DNA of 64,000 nt from an uncultured Maribacter sp. (lineage in GTDB: Bacteria; Bacteroidota; Bacteroidia; Flavobacteriales; Flavobacteriaceae), in assembly GCF_947496775.1 (NCBI RefSeq), contig NZ_CANMDU010000006.1, positions 124,001 through 188,000 on the forward strand. The letters run 5' to 3'. How positions within the stretch are numbered: position 1 is the stretch's first letter; each line of letters starts with the position of its first letter. Of the stretch, positions 1 through 9,070 are shown piece after piece. The notes beneath the pieces are model-generated. The model worked only from the letters and a program-made list of their open reading frames with translations, was not told where the DNA came from and searched no databases. Both the position numbers and the translations under genes were made by a program.

Positions 1-907
1 TATTAAATTGAGGATATGCTTCATAAAAACCTGTCATGGTAGCATTTTTTTCTAAATCCCATTTTTCATGATAACCGTCTCGCTGTTCCACCATTGCATC
101 TAAAGCTTCAGGTACTTGGTATTTATTAATTACGTAATTGTTCACCACTGCAGGAAACAAGATGGTAAGTACTACCCAAATTGAAATTAAAGCTAGAGCG
201 TTAAAACTTGAGTTTTTCAATAAAGAAACTGTAAATAGACATAACGCACTCCAAAACAAAAGGTATAAAAGGCTGTGAAAAAATATAGCCCAAAAATTTT
301 GGTTCATAGGTATTTGCAAAATACCAGACGCTAAAAACATAAGAAAAACAAAAATGGCAAAAACAAAAAGAATTCTAACTATTAATTTATTAAATAAAAA
401 TTTGCCTTTTTTAGAGGTTTGTGCTGCCAAAATTCGCCAGGTACCCAGTTCCTTTTCTTCAGAGTATAGGTTAAAGGTCATTGCAATTAATACTAATGGA
501 AATAAGTAAATAATAACAAACCCTAAATCTAGGTTTCCAGACATTAACAATGACGGATTTTCAAAATCAGTATCATATTTCTGTCCTTCTAATCCACGAA
601 TAGTTACCGCTTGTAATAAAGGATTCACATCACTTTGACCAATAGAAATTGCGCTAATATTGGCTGGTTTTTTCACCAGCGTGAACTTAAGATAATACAA
701 TAATAACCCTATATCCTTATCGTTATATTTCAATATTCGCTTAACACTTTCTTTCTGAAACTCTTGAGCAGCGACAATAGTTTTTTCTTGCTTTACCAAA
801 TATTGTTTTCCAATTAAAATACTAACAGTACCTACAGTTATTAGTAACACAAGACTTACCAAAAATATCTTCGTTCTAAAAAAAGATTTAAATAACAATT
901 TATACAT
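1..907 (-). CDS. ABC-2 type permease, DUF3526-like (3' end missing)
   Basis: This is the last visible gene of the minus-strand operon. Its ATG (907-905) directly follows the TAA of the upstream permease with no spacer, so the two are probably translationally coupled. About 302 residues are visible and the frame is still open at the window edge. It has an N-terminal membrane anchor, then a long soluble loop (about residues 35-120), then several hydrophobic helices beginning near LGFVIIYLFPLVLIAMTF. The segment YSEEKELGTWRILAAQ resembles the conserved cytoplasmic loop of DUF3526/ABC-2 permeases, E(R/K)E.GT..LL. Role inferred: one half of the membrane part of the exporter or importer powered by the ATPase encoded at 4853-5542. 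Confidence 0.75.
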   Translation of the reverse strand, partial: MYKLLFKSFFRTKIFLVSLVLLITVGTVSILIGKQYLVKQEKTIVAAQEFQKESVKRILKYNDKDIGLLLYYLKFTLVKKPANISAISIGQSDVNPLLQAVTIRGLEGQKYDTDFENPSLLMSGNLDLGFVIIYLFPLVLIAMTFNLYSEEKELGTWRILAAQTSKKGKFLFNKLIVRILFVFAIFVFLMFLASGILQIPMNQNFWAIFFHSLLYLLFWSALCLFTVSLLKNSSFNALALISIWVVLTILFPAVVNNYVINKYQVPEALDAMVEQRDGYHEKWDLEKNATMTGFYEAYPQFN

Positions 908-2347
908 TTAAATGGCTTTTAGGTTAGTTGACAATCTTAATAGTCCTAAAACTCCTAATACTCCCCATAGAAATAGAGCTAGTATAGAAATTATTTCATT
1001 TTTAAACACTTTTGTAGTACTCAAAAAGTTGTATTCGAAAGGAGGAAATTTTTTCCAATAATCTCTGGAAATAGTGTTTGGACCTGCCTTGCCTTTATTC
1101 GGAATTAAATCCATTTGTAAACGATTCATTTCTTGAGCTAGTTTAAATCTATAGGCCTCTGCTTTACCTTTAAAATGTAAAAACGATTTAAAATCGGTAC
1201 CAGATAAAGCCGTAGATAAATTTTTGATAGCTGTGTAAGGGTTTACAAAAGCGGAGTAGCGCTCTAGATTATTTTGTTTACTGTAAACATCATAAAGCTT
1301 TTCTTGATGTTCTAGATAAACTTTAGTGCTTAAAGCTTCTCCTTTGGCCATAATGAAGCCACCATAATTAAAAGGAAGATCTGCTACTTTTTCTACATTA
1401 TTTGCTAAAAGAACTGAATCTTTTATTGCTTTAAAATGTGGATCATCAGGGTTATGACTATCACCTTGCTTAATCAAATCGTGCTCTACAGCAGTTTCCA
1501 TTTCTATTTTAGAAGGTGTAGGGTATAGGTAATACCCTATTGCTTGTAATGATTTTGGAACAATGATTACAAAAAGTAACCATATTCCCAAAAGTTTTAC
1601 CAAAGCACCTTTTGCTGTTTTACTAAAGGCTGAAACCAAAATGGTAATAGCTGATAAAATACCGAAAAATAAAATGTAAGAGACCAAAAGTATACTATAT
1701 CTGAATGGACTCTCTGCTTGCATAACATCGTGAGATTCTATAACCACAAAAAACAATAAAACAATAAATACAGTGAACAGAAATAGCAAGGATAAACTCC
1801 AAAGCCCTAGCCATTTTCCAAAAACAATCTCCCTTCTCGTAATACCCTGACCAATTAGTAATTTTAATGTACCATTTTCGCGTTCACGAGCAATAGTTGC
1901 AAACCCTAAGTAAAAAATTAATAAAGGAACAATTACCTTTAATAGCATCGCTAGACTTACCTCACCAAAGCGCAACAATCCAGTAGACATACTAGCCTCA
2001 CTAAAATTAACTGTATTTTGCTTATGGGCTTCCAAGAATACAGCATTACCTACAAAATTTTCCATTCCAAGGTCAAAAACACTAAGTATATGTTTTATCC
2101 TAATGGCAAAAGAACCATAATGAGCCATTCTGTGAGGATGTTTATCAGGATTATTTTCCCAACTCTCTTGTACTTCACCTTGAATTGCATCACGGGTATT
2201 GTTTTGATCGTGGTAGTTTTCCCAACCACTATAGACCGAAAAACTAAGCAAAAACACCATTAAAATTGAAGCTATGCCCATTACTTTTGACCTAATGGCA
2301 TCCGTGCAAAGTTGCCGTGCCAACAAATAAATTACATTTTTTCTCAT
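908..2347 (-). CDS. ABC-2 type permease, DUF3526-like
   Basis: 479-residue membrane protein. It has one N-terminal helix (about 18-40), a large non-membrane loop, then a block of helices from about residue 130 to 265 (LAMLLKVIVPLLIFYLGF and onward). A second long loop follows, with a terminal helix near the C-terminus. The motif ARERENGTLKLLIGQG is typical of ABC-2/DUF3526 permeases, where ERE.GTL precedes the coupling helix. It starts 2 bases after the TonB-receptor stop and abuts the next permease with no gap. It probably forms a heterodimer with that protein (1-907). NosY-like copper maturation permeases share this architecture, but substrate assignment is inference. Confidence 0.8.
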   Translation of the reverse strand: MRKNVIYLLARQLCTDAIRSKVMGIASILMVFLLSFSVYSGWENYHDQNNTRDAIQGEVQESWENNPDKHPHRMAHYGSFAIRIKHILSVFDLGMENFVGNAVFLEAHKQNTVNFSEASMSTGLLRFGEVSLAMLLKVIVPLLIFYLGFATIARERENGTLKLLIGQGITRREIVFGKWLGLWSLSLLFLFTVFIVLLFFVVIESHDVMQAESPFRYSILLVSYILFFGILSAITILVSAFSKTAKGALVKLLGIWLLFVIIVPKSLQAIGYYLYPTPSKIEMETAVEHDLIKQGDSHNPDDPHFKAIKDSVLLANNVEKVADLPFNYGGFIMAKGEALSTKVYLEHQEKLYDVYSKQNNLERYSAFVNPYTAIKNLSTALSGTDFKSFLHFKGKAEAYRFKLAQEMNRLQMDLIPNKGKAGPNTISRDYWKKFPPFEYNFLSTTKVFKNEIISILALFLWGVLGVLGLLRLSTNLKAI

Positions 2348-2349
2348 AC

Positions 2350-4848
2350 CTAAAATTTATAGGTTGCGTTTAGCAAGAAATTTCTTGGTGCGCCTGGCCC
2401 TAATCTAGAAGGGTTAAGACCACCTAACCAATATGTTTCATCAAACAAATTATTCAATTTAAGTGTCAATTGAATACCTGTGTTATTTGGCCTATAATAT
2501 ACAGCAGCATCAAAAACTGTATACGAAGGTAATAGCACTCTATCTGTAGCATATGTAGGATTGTACCAAGTAAATCTTTCATCTACATATTGAGCACCAA
2601 AACCAATACCAATACCCTTCAAGGTATTATTCATAAAGTCATAGCGTCCCCAAAAATTAGCAGTATGCTTTGGAGCTCCTCCGATTGGTTCTCCAATAAA
2701 CTCTTCTATGGCGTCTTCAACAATTTCAGCATTTGCAAAACCGTAAGATGCAGTAAGGTTAAAATTTGATGATACGTAACCAGAAATATCCATTTCGAAC
2801 CCTGTACTTTTCTGTTCTCCTCTACTTGTTAGGTTATCTAAATCATAAGTATCACCCAATAAGATATTTTTTTGAGTGATGTTAAAAATAGAGAGATTAG
2901 CAAATATTTTTCCGTTTAAGAATTCTCCCTTTGCACCTATTTCTGTTAAGCTACTTTCTAGCGGGTCGAATCTAGCAGGTGAAGCAGCCCAAAAGAAACC
3001 TTCAGCCGTTGGTGACAATGAAACGGTATTAGTATGCGGTTGAAATCCTTCTAAATAGGTAGCATATGCGCTTATGTTATTTGTAACTTCATAGGTTAAA
3101 CCTAGTCTAGGTACAAAAGCATTGGTTTTAAATTCTTCTTCATCGTTTTTATAATTAAAAATATCTGTAAAAGATTCATATCGCAAGTTCAACAAAGCTG
3201 AAAATTTGCCGACTTTAAATTGGTTTTGAATATAGAATCCGTTTGAAGTATTCAAATTTGCAGGTATAGATAATTCAGAAAGATTGTAATCACTAACATC
3301 TCTAGCACCGTTAAAAGGATTTGTCAAATTAAAAAAAGCTGCAGCTGGTTTTGGTATAGTAACACCATCAACAACTATTTGTTCAAAATTAGCCGCATTA
3401 CTTGGGTCAAAATTAGACTGACCTCCGCTAACGGTTAAATATCTTCTAGCACGTAAGAATCCAGCTCCTATTTTTCGTTCCCAACGTGTAGCATCGTAAC
3501 CAACTAATAGTTTATTGGTAACATTACCTTTGTTGATATCATATGTAAAATAGGCACTAAAATTATCCGTTTCCCAATATTGTTGCCGTTCATCATATCG
3601 CAATCTTGCTAGGGTAGGAATCACATTACCATCGATATCCACTATGCTACCACCAACTCTATGTTCAGCCAAATCTTCATCCCAAGTTTGTTTCATGAAC
3701 TGGGCATTGAATTCAAAATTTTTGGTAAACTTTTTATTAAAATTGGCCATAAAGATGAACTCTTTGTTTTTATAATGATCACTTGATGCACCAACATTTC
3801 TAGTAATTGGAGTACTATTTAAATCAAATTCGCCATTAAACGCCCCGAATATTGGTTGACCTCTATCTAGGTTACCTTCGGCATCACTGTAAATCATTTC
3901 TACATTTAAAGATGTGGTTTCATTGGGAACATAACTTAAAGAAGGCGCAAACAAAATAGCATTATTGTTGACAACATCTCTAAATGAATCCGCTTCTTGA
4001 ATAGCAGCATTAAAACGATACAACAAAGTCTTTGATTCATTTAAGGGCCCTGTAAAATCTGCTGTTGCTCTTAAGGTTCCAAAACTTCCTGTCGTTAAAG
4101 ACACTTCACTACGTTTTTCCTTTAACGGTTTTTTAGTTACCATATTTACTGTACCACCTGGGTCTGCACTTGAAAAAGTTACGGAGGATGGACCTTTTAT
4201 TACCTCAACACGCTCAAGATGAGTGGTAATTGGCTGTAAAAAATAATATTGGCGGGTGCGCATACCATTTAAAACCTGGCCATCATCTGCTTGTGTTATA
4301 CCTCGAATATTATAGTGATTGTATAAACCAGTAGCGGTAACATTACTTACCGTCTTTACAGCTTCTGGTAATTGAAAAGCCAAACGATCTGCAATTAATT
4401 CTTTGGTTACAGAGGTTATAGCTTGTGGCAGCTCTTTATTTTTAATAGCAACTTTAGTTGCGGAAAAAGAATAATCACTATTATAATCGGTTCTTAGTCT
4501 CCCAGTGACTTCAACGGATTGTAGTTGTTCTACATTCTCTTCAAGTATAATGGTTCCAAGGTCATAATATTTTGCTTGGTCAAAAGATTTTTGAAACTTT
4601 AAAGATTTCATTCCTATGAAATCAATACTTAGTTGATAATTCCCCGTTTTCTCAAGTTCAAAATTAAAATTGCCATCCTCCTGAGTTACGGTGCCACTTT
4701 TCTCTTTAGAATTGTCATAAGAATAGGAAACTGTTGCTCCTAAAATAGGTTCTCCTTGATTATCGGTGATTTTTCCTGTAATCGAAATTTGAGCAAATGC
4801 AGCATTAACTGCTAACATTGTAAGTATAAATAGTATATAGTTTTTCAT
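2350..4848 (-). CDS. TonB-dependent receptor with N-terminal CarboxypepD_reg-like domain
   Basis: 832-residue outer-membrane receptor. There is a signal peptide (about 1-19, cleavage after AFA), then a CarboxypepD_reg-like beta-sandwich (about 20-105: ISITGKITDNQGEPILGATV). A TonB plug follows (about 130-245: the ELPQAITSVTKELIADR, RVEVIKGPSSV and GGTVNMVTKKP motifs), then a 22-strand-type barrel ending in an aromatic residue (ATYKF). The plug motifs are those of the siderophore-receptor (FhuA/FoxA) branch. It lies between an ABC ATPase (4 bases upstream) and two DUF3526 permeases (2 bases downstream). Such tight packing suggests outer- and inner-membrane transport of the same ligand, probably a metal complex. 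The ligand cannot be read from the sequence. Confidence 0.9.
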   Translation of the reverse strand: MKNYILFILTMLAVNAAFAQISITGKITDNQGEPILGATVSYSYDNSKEKSGTVTQEDGNFNFELEKTGNYQLSIDFIGMKSLKFQKSFDQAKYYDLGTIILEENVEQLQSVEVTGRLRTDYNSDYSFSATKVAIKNKELPQAITSVTKELIADRLAFQLPEAVKTVSNVTATGLYNHYNIRGITQADDGQVLNGMRTRQYYFLQPITTHLERVEVIKGPSSVTFSSADPGGTVNMVTKKPLKEKRSEVSLTTGSFGTLRATADFTGPLNESKTLLYRFNAAIQEADSFRDVVNNNAILFAPSLSYVPNETTSLNVEMIYSDAEGNLDRGQPIFGAFNGEFDLNSTPITRNVGASSDHYKNKEFIFMANFNKKFTKNFEFNAQFMKQTWDEDLAEHRVGGSIVDIDGNVIPTLARLRYDERQQYWETDNFSAYFTYDINKGNVTNKLLVGYDATRWERKIGAGFLRARRYLTVSGGQSNFDPSNAANFEQIVVDGVTIPKPAAAFFNLTNPFNGARDVSDYNLSELSIPANLNTSNGFYIQNQFKVGKFSALLNLRYESFTDIFNYKNDEEEFKTNAFVPRLGLTYEVTNNISAYATYLEGFQPHTNTVSLSPTAEGFFWAASPARFDPLESSLTEIGAKGEFLNGKIFANLSIFNITQKNILLGDTYDLDNLTSRGEQKSTGFEMDISGYVSSNFNLTASYGFANAEIVEDAIEEFIGEPIGGAPKHTANFWGRYDFMNNTLKGIGIGFGAQYVDERFTWYNPTYATDRVLLPSYTVFDAAVYYRPNNTGIQLTLKLNNLFDETYWLGGLNPSRLGPGAPRNFLLNATYKF

Positions 4849-4852
4849 TATT

Positions 4853-5542
4853 TTAAATAGTTTCTAAGTAAAGTTGGTTTAATTCTCCTGCGTTAATATC
4901 ACTTGCTTTTAATTGTTGCGCCAAAATGCCTTCTTTCATAATACCTATAGTGGTGCCAAGCTCTACAGCATTAAAAATGTCATGCGTGGCCATGAAAATT
5001 ACTTTTCCCATACCAGCAAGTTCTTTACAAATTTTGGTGAATTCTGCGGTTGCTTTTGGGTCTAATCCAGAGGTGGGTTCATCCATAAAAATAACCTCAG
5101 CATTCTTAGCAAGCGCCACGGCAATACCAACTTTTTGTCTCATTCCTTTAGAATAAGCGGATAGTCTTTTATGGTGTGCATCTTCTTGAAGTCCAGTTTT
5201 ACTAAGAAAACCCTCTAGTTCAGATGTGGAATATTTAAATCCCGCTAAGCGCGTAAAGAAATTTAGATTTTCTATACCGGTAAGATTTCCATATAACTGA
5301 ACTGTCTCCGGAATGTAAGCTGTAAGTTGGTTGGTATTGTCTTTACCAACTTCTCTATCTGCTATAAAGGCTTGACCTCCATCTTTTTTAAGAAAACCTA
5401 AAAAAATGTTTATTGTAGTAGTTTTTCCCGCTCCATTCTGACCTAATAGACAAAATATTTCACCTTTAGAAACTTCAAAGGAAACGTTTTTCAATGCAAC
5501 TTTTCCATTGTAAGATTTTGCAATGTTCAATGCTTTTAGCAT
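4853..5542 (-). CDS. ABC transporter ATP-binding protein
   Basis: 229-residue ATPase. Walker A is LGQNGAGKTT (about 33-42). A non-canonical signature region, AYSKGMRQKVGIAVAL (about 128-143), takes the place of LSGGQ. Walker B is AEVIFMDEPTSGLDP, followed by the H-loop MATHD. The YSKGM(R/K)QK signature and DEPTSGLDP are characteristic of the NosF/CcmA-like group that powers ABC-2 permeases. It is the second gene of the operon after the small His/Cys protein, separated from it by about 240 bases, and lies 4 bases before the TonB receptor. It should energise the two permeases at 908-2347 and 1-907. Confidence 0.9.
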   Translation of the reverse strand: MLKALNIAKSYNGKVALKNVSFEVSKGEIFCLLGQNGAGKTTTINIFLGFLKKDGGQAFIADREVGKDNTNQLTAYIPETVQLYGNLTGIENLNFFTRLAGFKYSTSELEGFLSKTGLQEDAHHKRLSAYSKGMRQKVGIAVALAKNAEVIFMDEPTSGLDPKATAEFTKICKELAGMGKVIFMATHDIFNAVELGTTIGIMKEGILAQQLKASDINAGELNQLYLETI

Positions 5543-5740
5543 ATCTATTTAATTAAATTAATTATAATTGTTTGGTACGCGTATATTTCACCGTAATTGA
5601 TACAGTGTAGGCGCTATTTTTGACATATAATCACCACTTTAAAAAGGGTGTAGCCCATATTTAAAAGTTATACAAAGTCAGTACAGTATGACTCATTTAA
5701 AGAAACGAATCATATTACCTTAAAATAATTTGTGAATAGA

Positions 5741-5771
5741 GTGTAAGTATCCTACTAACATAGGATTACAC
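5741..5771. repeat. Imperfect inverted repeat between two operon genes
   Basis: GTGTA and ATCCTA arms (with a three-base AGT bulge) pair with TAGGAT and TACAC across a six-base loop. It lies between the stop of the small His/Cys gene (5784) and the ABC ATPase start (5542). No T-run follows in the minus-strand direction, so it is not a convincing intrinsic terminator. It could be a protein site or an RNA processing or attenuation hairpin separating the small gene from the transport genes. Confidence 0.35.
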
Positions 5772-5783
5772 TAAAAAAATGGG

Positions 5784-6089
5784 CTATACGTTTTGGGGAG
5801 GAGGTCTTGTACAAAAGTAACTTGATAAATCCCCATTGCTATAAACAATGTTCGAAGCATTATTGGTAACTTTCTGTTCCAGAAAAAAGTATTCTGGTTG
5901 CGATAAAACAGCAATTTCTACGTCAAGAAGAGGGATAAAATTAACTGCTGTTGTAATGTGACAGACTTCACAGTGTTGAACATCAGTATGGTCCGCATGA
6001 TAATGCGTAAGCGCATGTAAGCCCCCAACCTTGAATAAAAGAATCAAGGCTACGTAAAACATAGCTATATGATGTTTCAAATTTTTCAT
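5784..6089 (-). CDS. Small membrane-anchored His/Cys protein (possible metal-associated, DUF2946-like)
   Basis: 101 residues with one N-terminal hydrophobic segment (about 8-28). This is followed by a His-rich stretch with a CxxCH motif (HYHADHTDVQHCEVCH) and a C-terminal RPPP motif. DUF2946-type and similar small proteins beside metal transport genes carry the same combination of an N-terminal helix, His/Cys cluster and terminal Pro-rich tail. It is the first gene of the minus-strand transport operon. A periplasmic metal-binding or sensing role for the TonB/ABC system is inferred from context. I cannot assign a family with certainty. Confidence 0.65.
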   Translation of the reverse strand: MKNLKHHIAMFYVALILLFKVGGLHALTHYHADHTDVQHCEVCHITTAVNFIPLLDVEIAVLSQPEYFFLEQKVTNNASNIVYSNGDLSSYFCTRPPPQNV

Positions 6090-6286
6090 CTGAGAGGGTA
6101 AAAGTAAATAATATTATAAATTATCTGGGTGTTTGATATCAAAAAATGCTATAAAAATATTTCACAATCTTAATTGACTGACAATCAATAGCTCTACTGA
6201 AAGAGCTCAACTTTGTTTTGTCCCTATATAGAAAATTTATAATAATTTTTTAGAAATAAAAGGGTAGAGGTACGGCAGAAATTAAA

Positions 6287-7177
6287 TTATATTTCTAAAA
6301 AATATTCTTCAAAGCTTGAAATAAAATCATTTATGTACGTTTTGTTACGTTGCTCTTTTTTTACAACTAAATAATGTTTTCGCTTCAAACCATTTTTCCC
6401 AAGACGTTTAAAGACCAACTCTTTAGATAATTTAAACGAACTTAACTGCCATTTTGGAGCACACATTATACCCATATTTGCTTCAATCATGGATAAGGTG
6501 ATTTCGGTAAACGGAATTGCAGAAATTTTAATAGGATGTATTTTATATGGTCTTAAAAAATGTTCATATACCGCCACACCCTCTAAAGGAAAGGAGTTTA
6601 TTAATAAGTGAGTATTCGAAAAATGACTTGCTTCTAAATAATCAAAACCATTAAGTTGATTTTCTTTATGAATAACTGCAAAAATCTCATCTTCAAATAC
6701 TTTTAAGCTTTCAACTTCTTCATATACCGGAGGCGTTGTTACAATAGCAATATCTATTTCATTTGACAATACTTGCGATATGGTTTGATGTGTAGCACCA
6801 AGTGTAATATCTATAGTAATTTCAGGATAAAGGATTCCCATTTTTTGTATAAATGAAGGAATAGAATGAAAAAAAGATTGACATTCAGCACTTAATTTAA
6901 TGGTTCCTTTTGAGCCTTCTTTTATGTGCTTTATAGCCTTAAAACCTTCATCAATAGAACTAAATAATGTATTGGCCAATTTATATAGCTCTGTACCTTC
7001 TTGGGTTAGTTTCCATTTATTTCTAGTTCTCTGAAATACCTTAAAACCTAATCGTTCCTCTAAATCGCGTAATTGATGACTTAAAGCAGATTGCGTTAAA
7101 AACAAACGTTCAGAAGAGTTAGCAAGATTACCTTCTTCAGCAATAGTTTTAATAAGTCTAAAATATTTTAACTCCAT
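6287..7177 (-). CDS. LysR-family transcriptional regulator
   Basis: About 296 residues. An N-terminal winged helix (about 1-60) contains FLTQSALSHQLRDLEERLGFKVFQR, the classic LysR recognition-helix region. A substrate-binding domain follows (about 90-290), with the IDIAIVTTPP strand typical of the family. I prefer the ATG at 7177 (MELKYFRLI, the usual LysR N-terminus) to the TTG one codon upstream. It is divergent from the Asp/Glu racemase gene with a dyad between them (7210-7230), so it probably regulates itself and the racemase. The effector is unknown. Confidence 0.9.
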   Translation of the reverse strand: MELKYFRLIKTIAEEGNLANSSERLFLTQSALSHQLRDLEERLGFKVFQRTRNKWKLTQEGTELYKLANTLFSSIDEGFKAIKHIKEGSKGTIKLSAECQSFFHSIPSFIQKMGILYPEITIDITLGATHQTISQVLSNEIDIAIVTTPPVYEEVESLKVFEDEIFAVIHKENQLNGFDYLEASHFSNTHLLINSFPLEGVAVYEHFLRPYKIHPIKISAIPFTEITLSMIEANMGIMCAPKWQLSSFKLSKELVFKRLGKNGLKRKHYLVVKKEQRNKTYINDFISSFEEYFLEI

Positions 7178-7209
7178 CAATCAAATATACAACACTATGT
7201 AAATCAATG

Positions 7210-7230
7210 TAGTTGAAAAAAAAACAACTA
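7210..7230. promoter_or_regulatory. Candidate LysR operator
   Basis: TAGTTG and CAACTA are perfect inverted arms separated by nine A residues. The dyad contains a T-N11-A core (7214-7226), the usual LysR box. It lies in the 133-base gap between the LysR gene and the divergent racemase, about 33 bases from the regulator start. The assignment rests on position and symmetry only. Confidence 0.5.
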
Positions 7231-7310
7231 TACCAGTAAAAGGATTCAATTACATTTTAATCAAAACCAACGTCCTACATATAATTTTGATGAAAGTAAA
7301 TACAATAACT

Positions 7311-8003
7311 ATGAAAACAATAGGATTAATAGGAGGTATGGGTTGGGAGTCCTCCAAGCTATATTATGAACGCATTAATAAAAAAATAAACGAATCGTTA
7401 GGCGGTTCCCATTCAGCAAAAACAATAGTGGTATCGGTTGATTTTGCAGAAATAGAAAAGCTAACGTTTAAAAATGACTGGAATGCAATTGGTCAAATAG
7501 TAGCAAACTGTGCAAAACAACTTGAAAATGCAGGAGCCGATATGGTGCTTTTGTGTACCAACTTAATTCATATTGTTAGTGATCAGATAAAAAAAAACAT
7601 TTCAATTCCATTTCTACATATTGCAGATGCTACAGGAGAAGCCATTAAAGCACAGGAGCTAAACAAAATACTGCTATTGGGAACTAAATATACCATGGAG
7701 AAAGATTTTTACACTCAGATTTTGAAGGAGTCTTATGGATTAAAGGTTATCATTCCAAACGAAGCAGATAGAAGTGAGATTCATAGGATCATCTACAGTG
7801 AGTTGTTAAAAGGACAGTTTACCGAAACTTCTAAACAAAGTGTTATAAAAATTATTGAAAAAGCACAATCGCATGGGGCTGAAGGTGCAATACTGGGATG
7901 TACCGAACTACCTATGCTTATTGGAGAAAACAACGTGACAATTCCAACTTTTGACACAGGAGAAATTCATGTTAATACAGCTGTTAAATGGAGTTTGAAG
8001 TAA
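7311..8003 (+). CDS. Aspartate/glutamate racemase family protein
   Basis: 230 residues when started at the ATG giving MKTIGLIGGMGWESS, which is the family N-terminus; in-frame starts at 7290 (ATG) and 7287 (TTG) add only a non-conserved tail. The two catalytic cysteines of the cofactor-independent racemase fold are visible in VLLCTNLIH (about residue 83) and AILGCTELPML (about 190). The closest described group is YgeA/RacX, which racemises or isomerises amino acids with broad specificity. The divergent LysR gene probably controls it. Substrate is not predictable from sequence alone. Confidence 0.88.
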   Translation: MKTIGLIGGMGWESSKLYYERINKKINESLGGSHSAKTIVVSVDFAEIEKLTFKNDWNAIGQIVANCAKQLENAGADMVLLCTNLIHIVSDQIKKNISIPFLHIADATGEAIKAQELNKILLLGTKYTMEKDFYTQILKESYGLKVIIPNEADRSEIHRIIYSELLKGQFTETSKQSVIKIIEKAQSHGAEGAILGCTELPMLIGENNVTIPTFDTGEIHVNTAVKWSLK

Positions 8004-8063
8004 ACAATTTTATATATCATAAAAAGTTGAGATGAAATAAACGCAAAACGGAAATCAACAATT

Positions 8064-8759
8064 TTATAATTTTGCCAAAGCCTCTAATTTTTTAAAAACA
8101 ACAACTTTGTATGTAGTACTCACAGGAACTTTATTAGTTTCAATTAGCAAATGTGTTTTGGTTGCTTTTGTGACCCTATCTAAATTAGCAATGTATGATT
8201 TATGTGAGCGTTGAAAATTCTCAGGCAATAATGTCGTCATATTAACAAGTGTTTCTGTAATCAAATACATTCTGGAGTCTGTAAAGATTTTTAAATAATT
8301 TCCAAAGCTCTGAATGTAAAGAATGGATTTAAATGAAATATTAACGGGAATTCCATCATGTTTTATCTGAAGTTCTTCATTGCCTTTCGCTTTGTTAGAT
8401 TCTGATATTTTTGAAGCTGAAACTTTGTTTATTGCTTTTAAAAAACGTTCAATTTTTATAGGTTTCAATAAATAATCTACAACGCCATAATTATAACTTT
8501 CTAATGCATATTCAGAATAGGCCGTAGTTAAAATTACTTTAGGAGGTTTTACCATAGAACGTAAAATCTCCATACCATTAAGTTCAGGCATTTCTATATC
8601 TAAAAAAATAAGGTCAACATCATTTTGCTGAATAAAATTGATAAATTCAAGTGGGTTGCCTGTACTTAGTACTATTTCAAAGTTGTCAATTTTTGAACAA
8701 TAATCTTCTAACACTTTACGAGCTAGTATTTCGTCATCTATGATACCAATTTTAATCAT
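8064..8759 (-). CDS. LytTR-family response regulator
   Basis: 231 residues. The N-terminal receiver domain has the acidic pocket IIDDE, the phosphoacceptor in LIFLDIEMPELNG (D about 54), the T in ILTTAYSEYAL, and the K in DYLLKPIK. The C-terminal LytTR DNA-binding domain (about 130-230) includes SFGNYLKIFT and NFQRSHKSYIANL. It is the partner type of LytS-like kinases. Immediately upstream lies a decayed fragment of such a kinase (8761-9030). The intact kinase sits 5.6 kb away at 14334-15356, so this regulator has been separated from its kinase by an insertion. The start codon corresponds to the overlapping start still visible beside the intact kinase. Confidence 0.92.
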   Translation of the reverse strand: MIKIGIIDDEILARKVLEDYCSKIDNFEIVLSTGNPLEFINFIQQNDVDLIFLDIEMPELNGMEILRSMVKPPKVILTTAYSEYALESYNYGVVDYLLKPIKIERFLKAINKVSASKISESNKAKGNEELQIKHDGIPVNISFKSILYIQSFGNYLKIFTDSRMYLITETLVNMTTLLPENFQRSHKSYIANLDRVTKATKTHLLIETNKVPVSTTYKVVVFKKLEALAKL

Positions 8760-8760
8760 T

Positions 8761-9030
8761 AACCTACTTTTTGTGTTGAATCTTATAAATCACTAGACAA
8801 ATTTATAAGAATATCTTTTCCTTTCCTTATCACCCATTTCTAATCCATGGGAATTAGAATATAACAGATTTAAACGCCTTTTTACATTTTCAAGCCCCAT
8901 TAATTTTCTTTTCGATTCAGTAATCATAGAAGGTTACAAAAATGAAGGATTCTATTTTTTAGAATGGCAGACCTATCTATTGAACGCTTTTCTATAAAGT
9001 AATGAAACACTCTAAGGTTTGAAGGGGATA
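8761..9030 (-). pseudogene. Decayed 3' fragment of the LytS-type histidine kinase
   Basis: Not an open frame, but piecewise translation matches the C-terminus of the kinase at 14334-15356. PSMITESKRK and MGLENVKRRLNLLY correspond to PSMLTESKRK and MGLENVKRRLNLLY. Further upstream, in another frame, LKNRILHFC corresponds to IKNTSLHFC. A one-base shift scrambles the last residues and a small deletion near 8937 shifts the frame again. By eye the nucleotide match is about 85% over 8761-8936 and weaker to about 9000-9030. It sits in the original kinase position just upstream of the LytTR regulator, so it is the far-junction copy of a duplicated kinase end. Confidence 0.8.
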
Positions 9031-9070
9031 ATATAAATTGTCTGTCCAATGCCTGCAATCCAGTCTGCGT

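Noticed and set aside
5741-5771. Hairpin considered as an intrinsic terminator of the small His/Cys gene
   Set aside because: No T-run follows the stem in the transcription direction and the stem has a three-base bulge, so termination is not supported.
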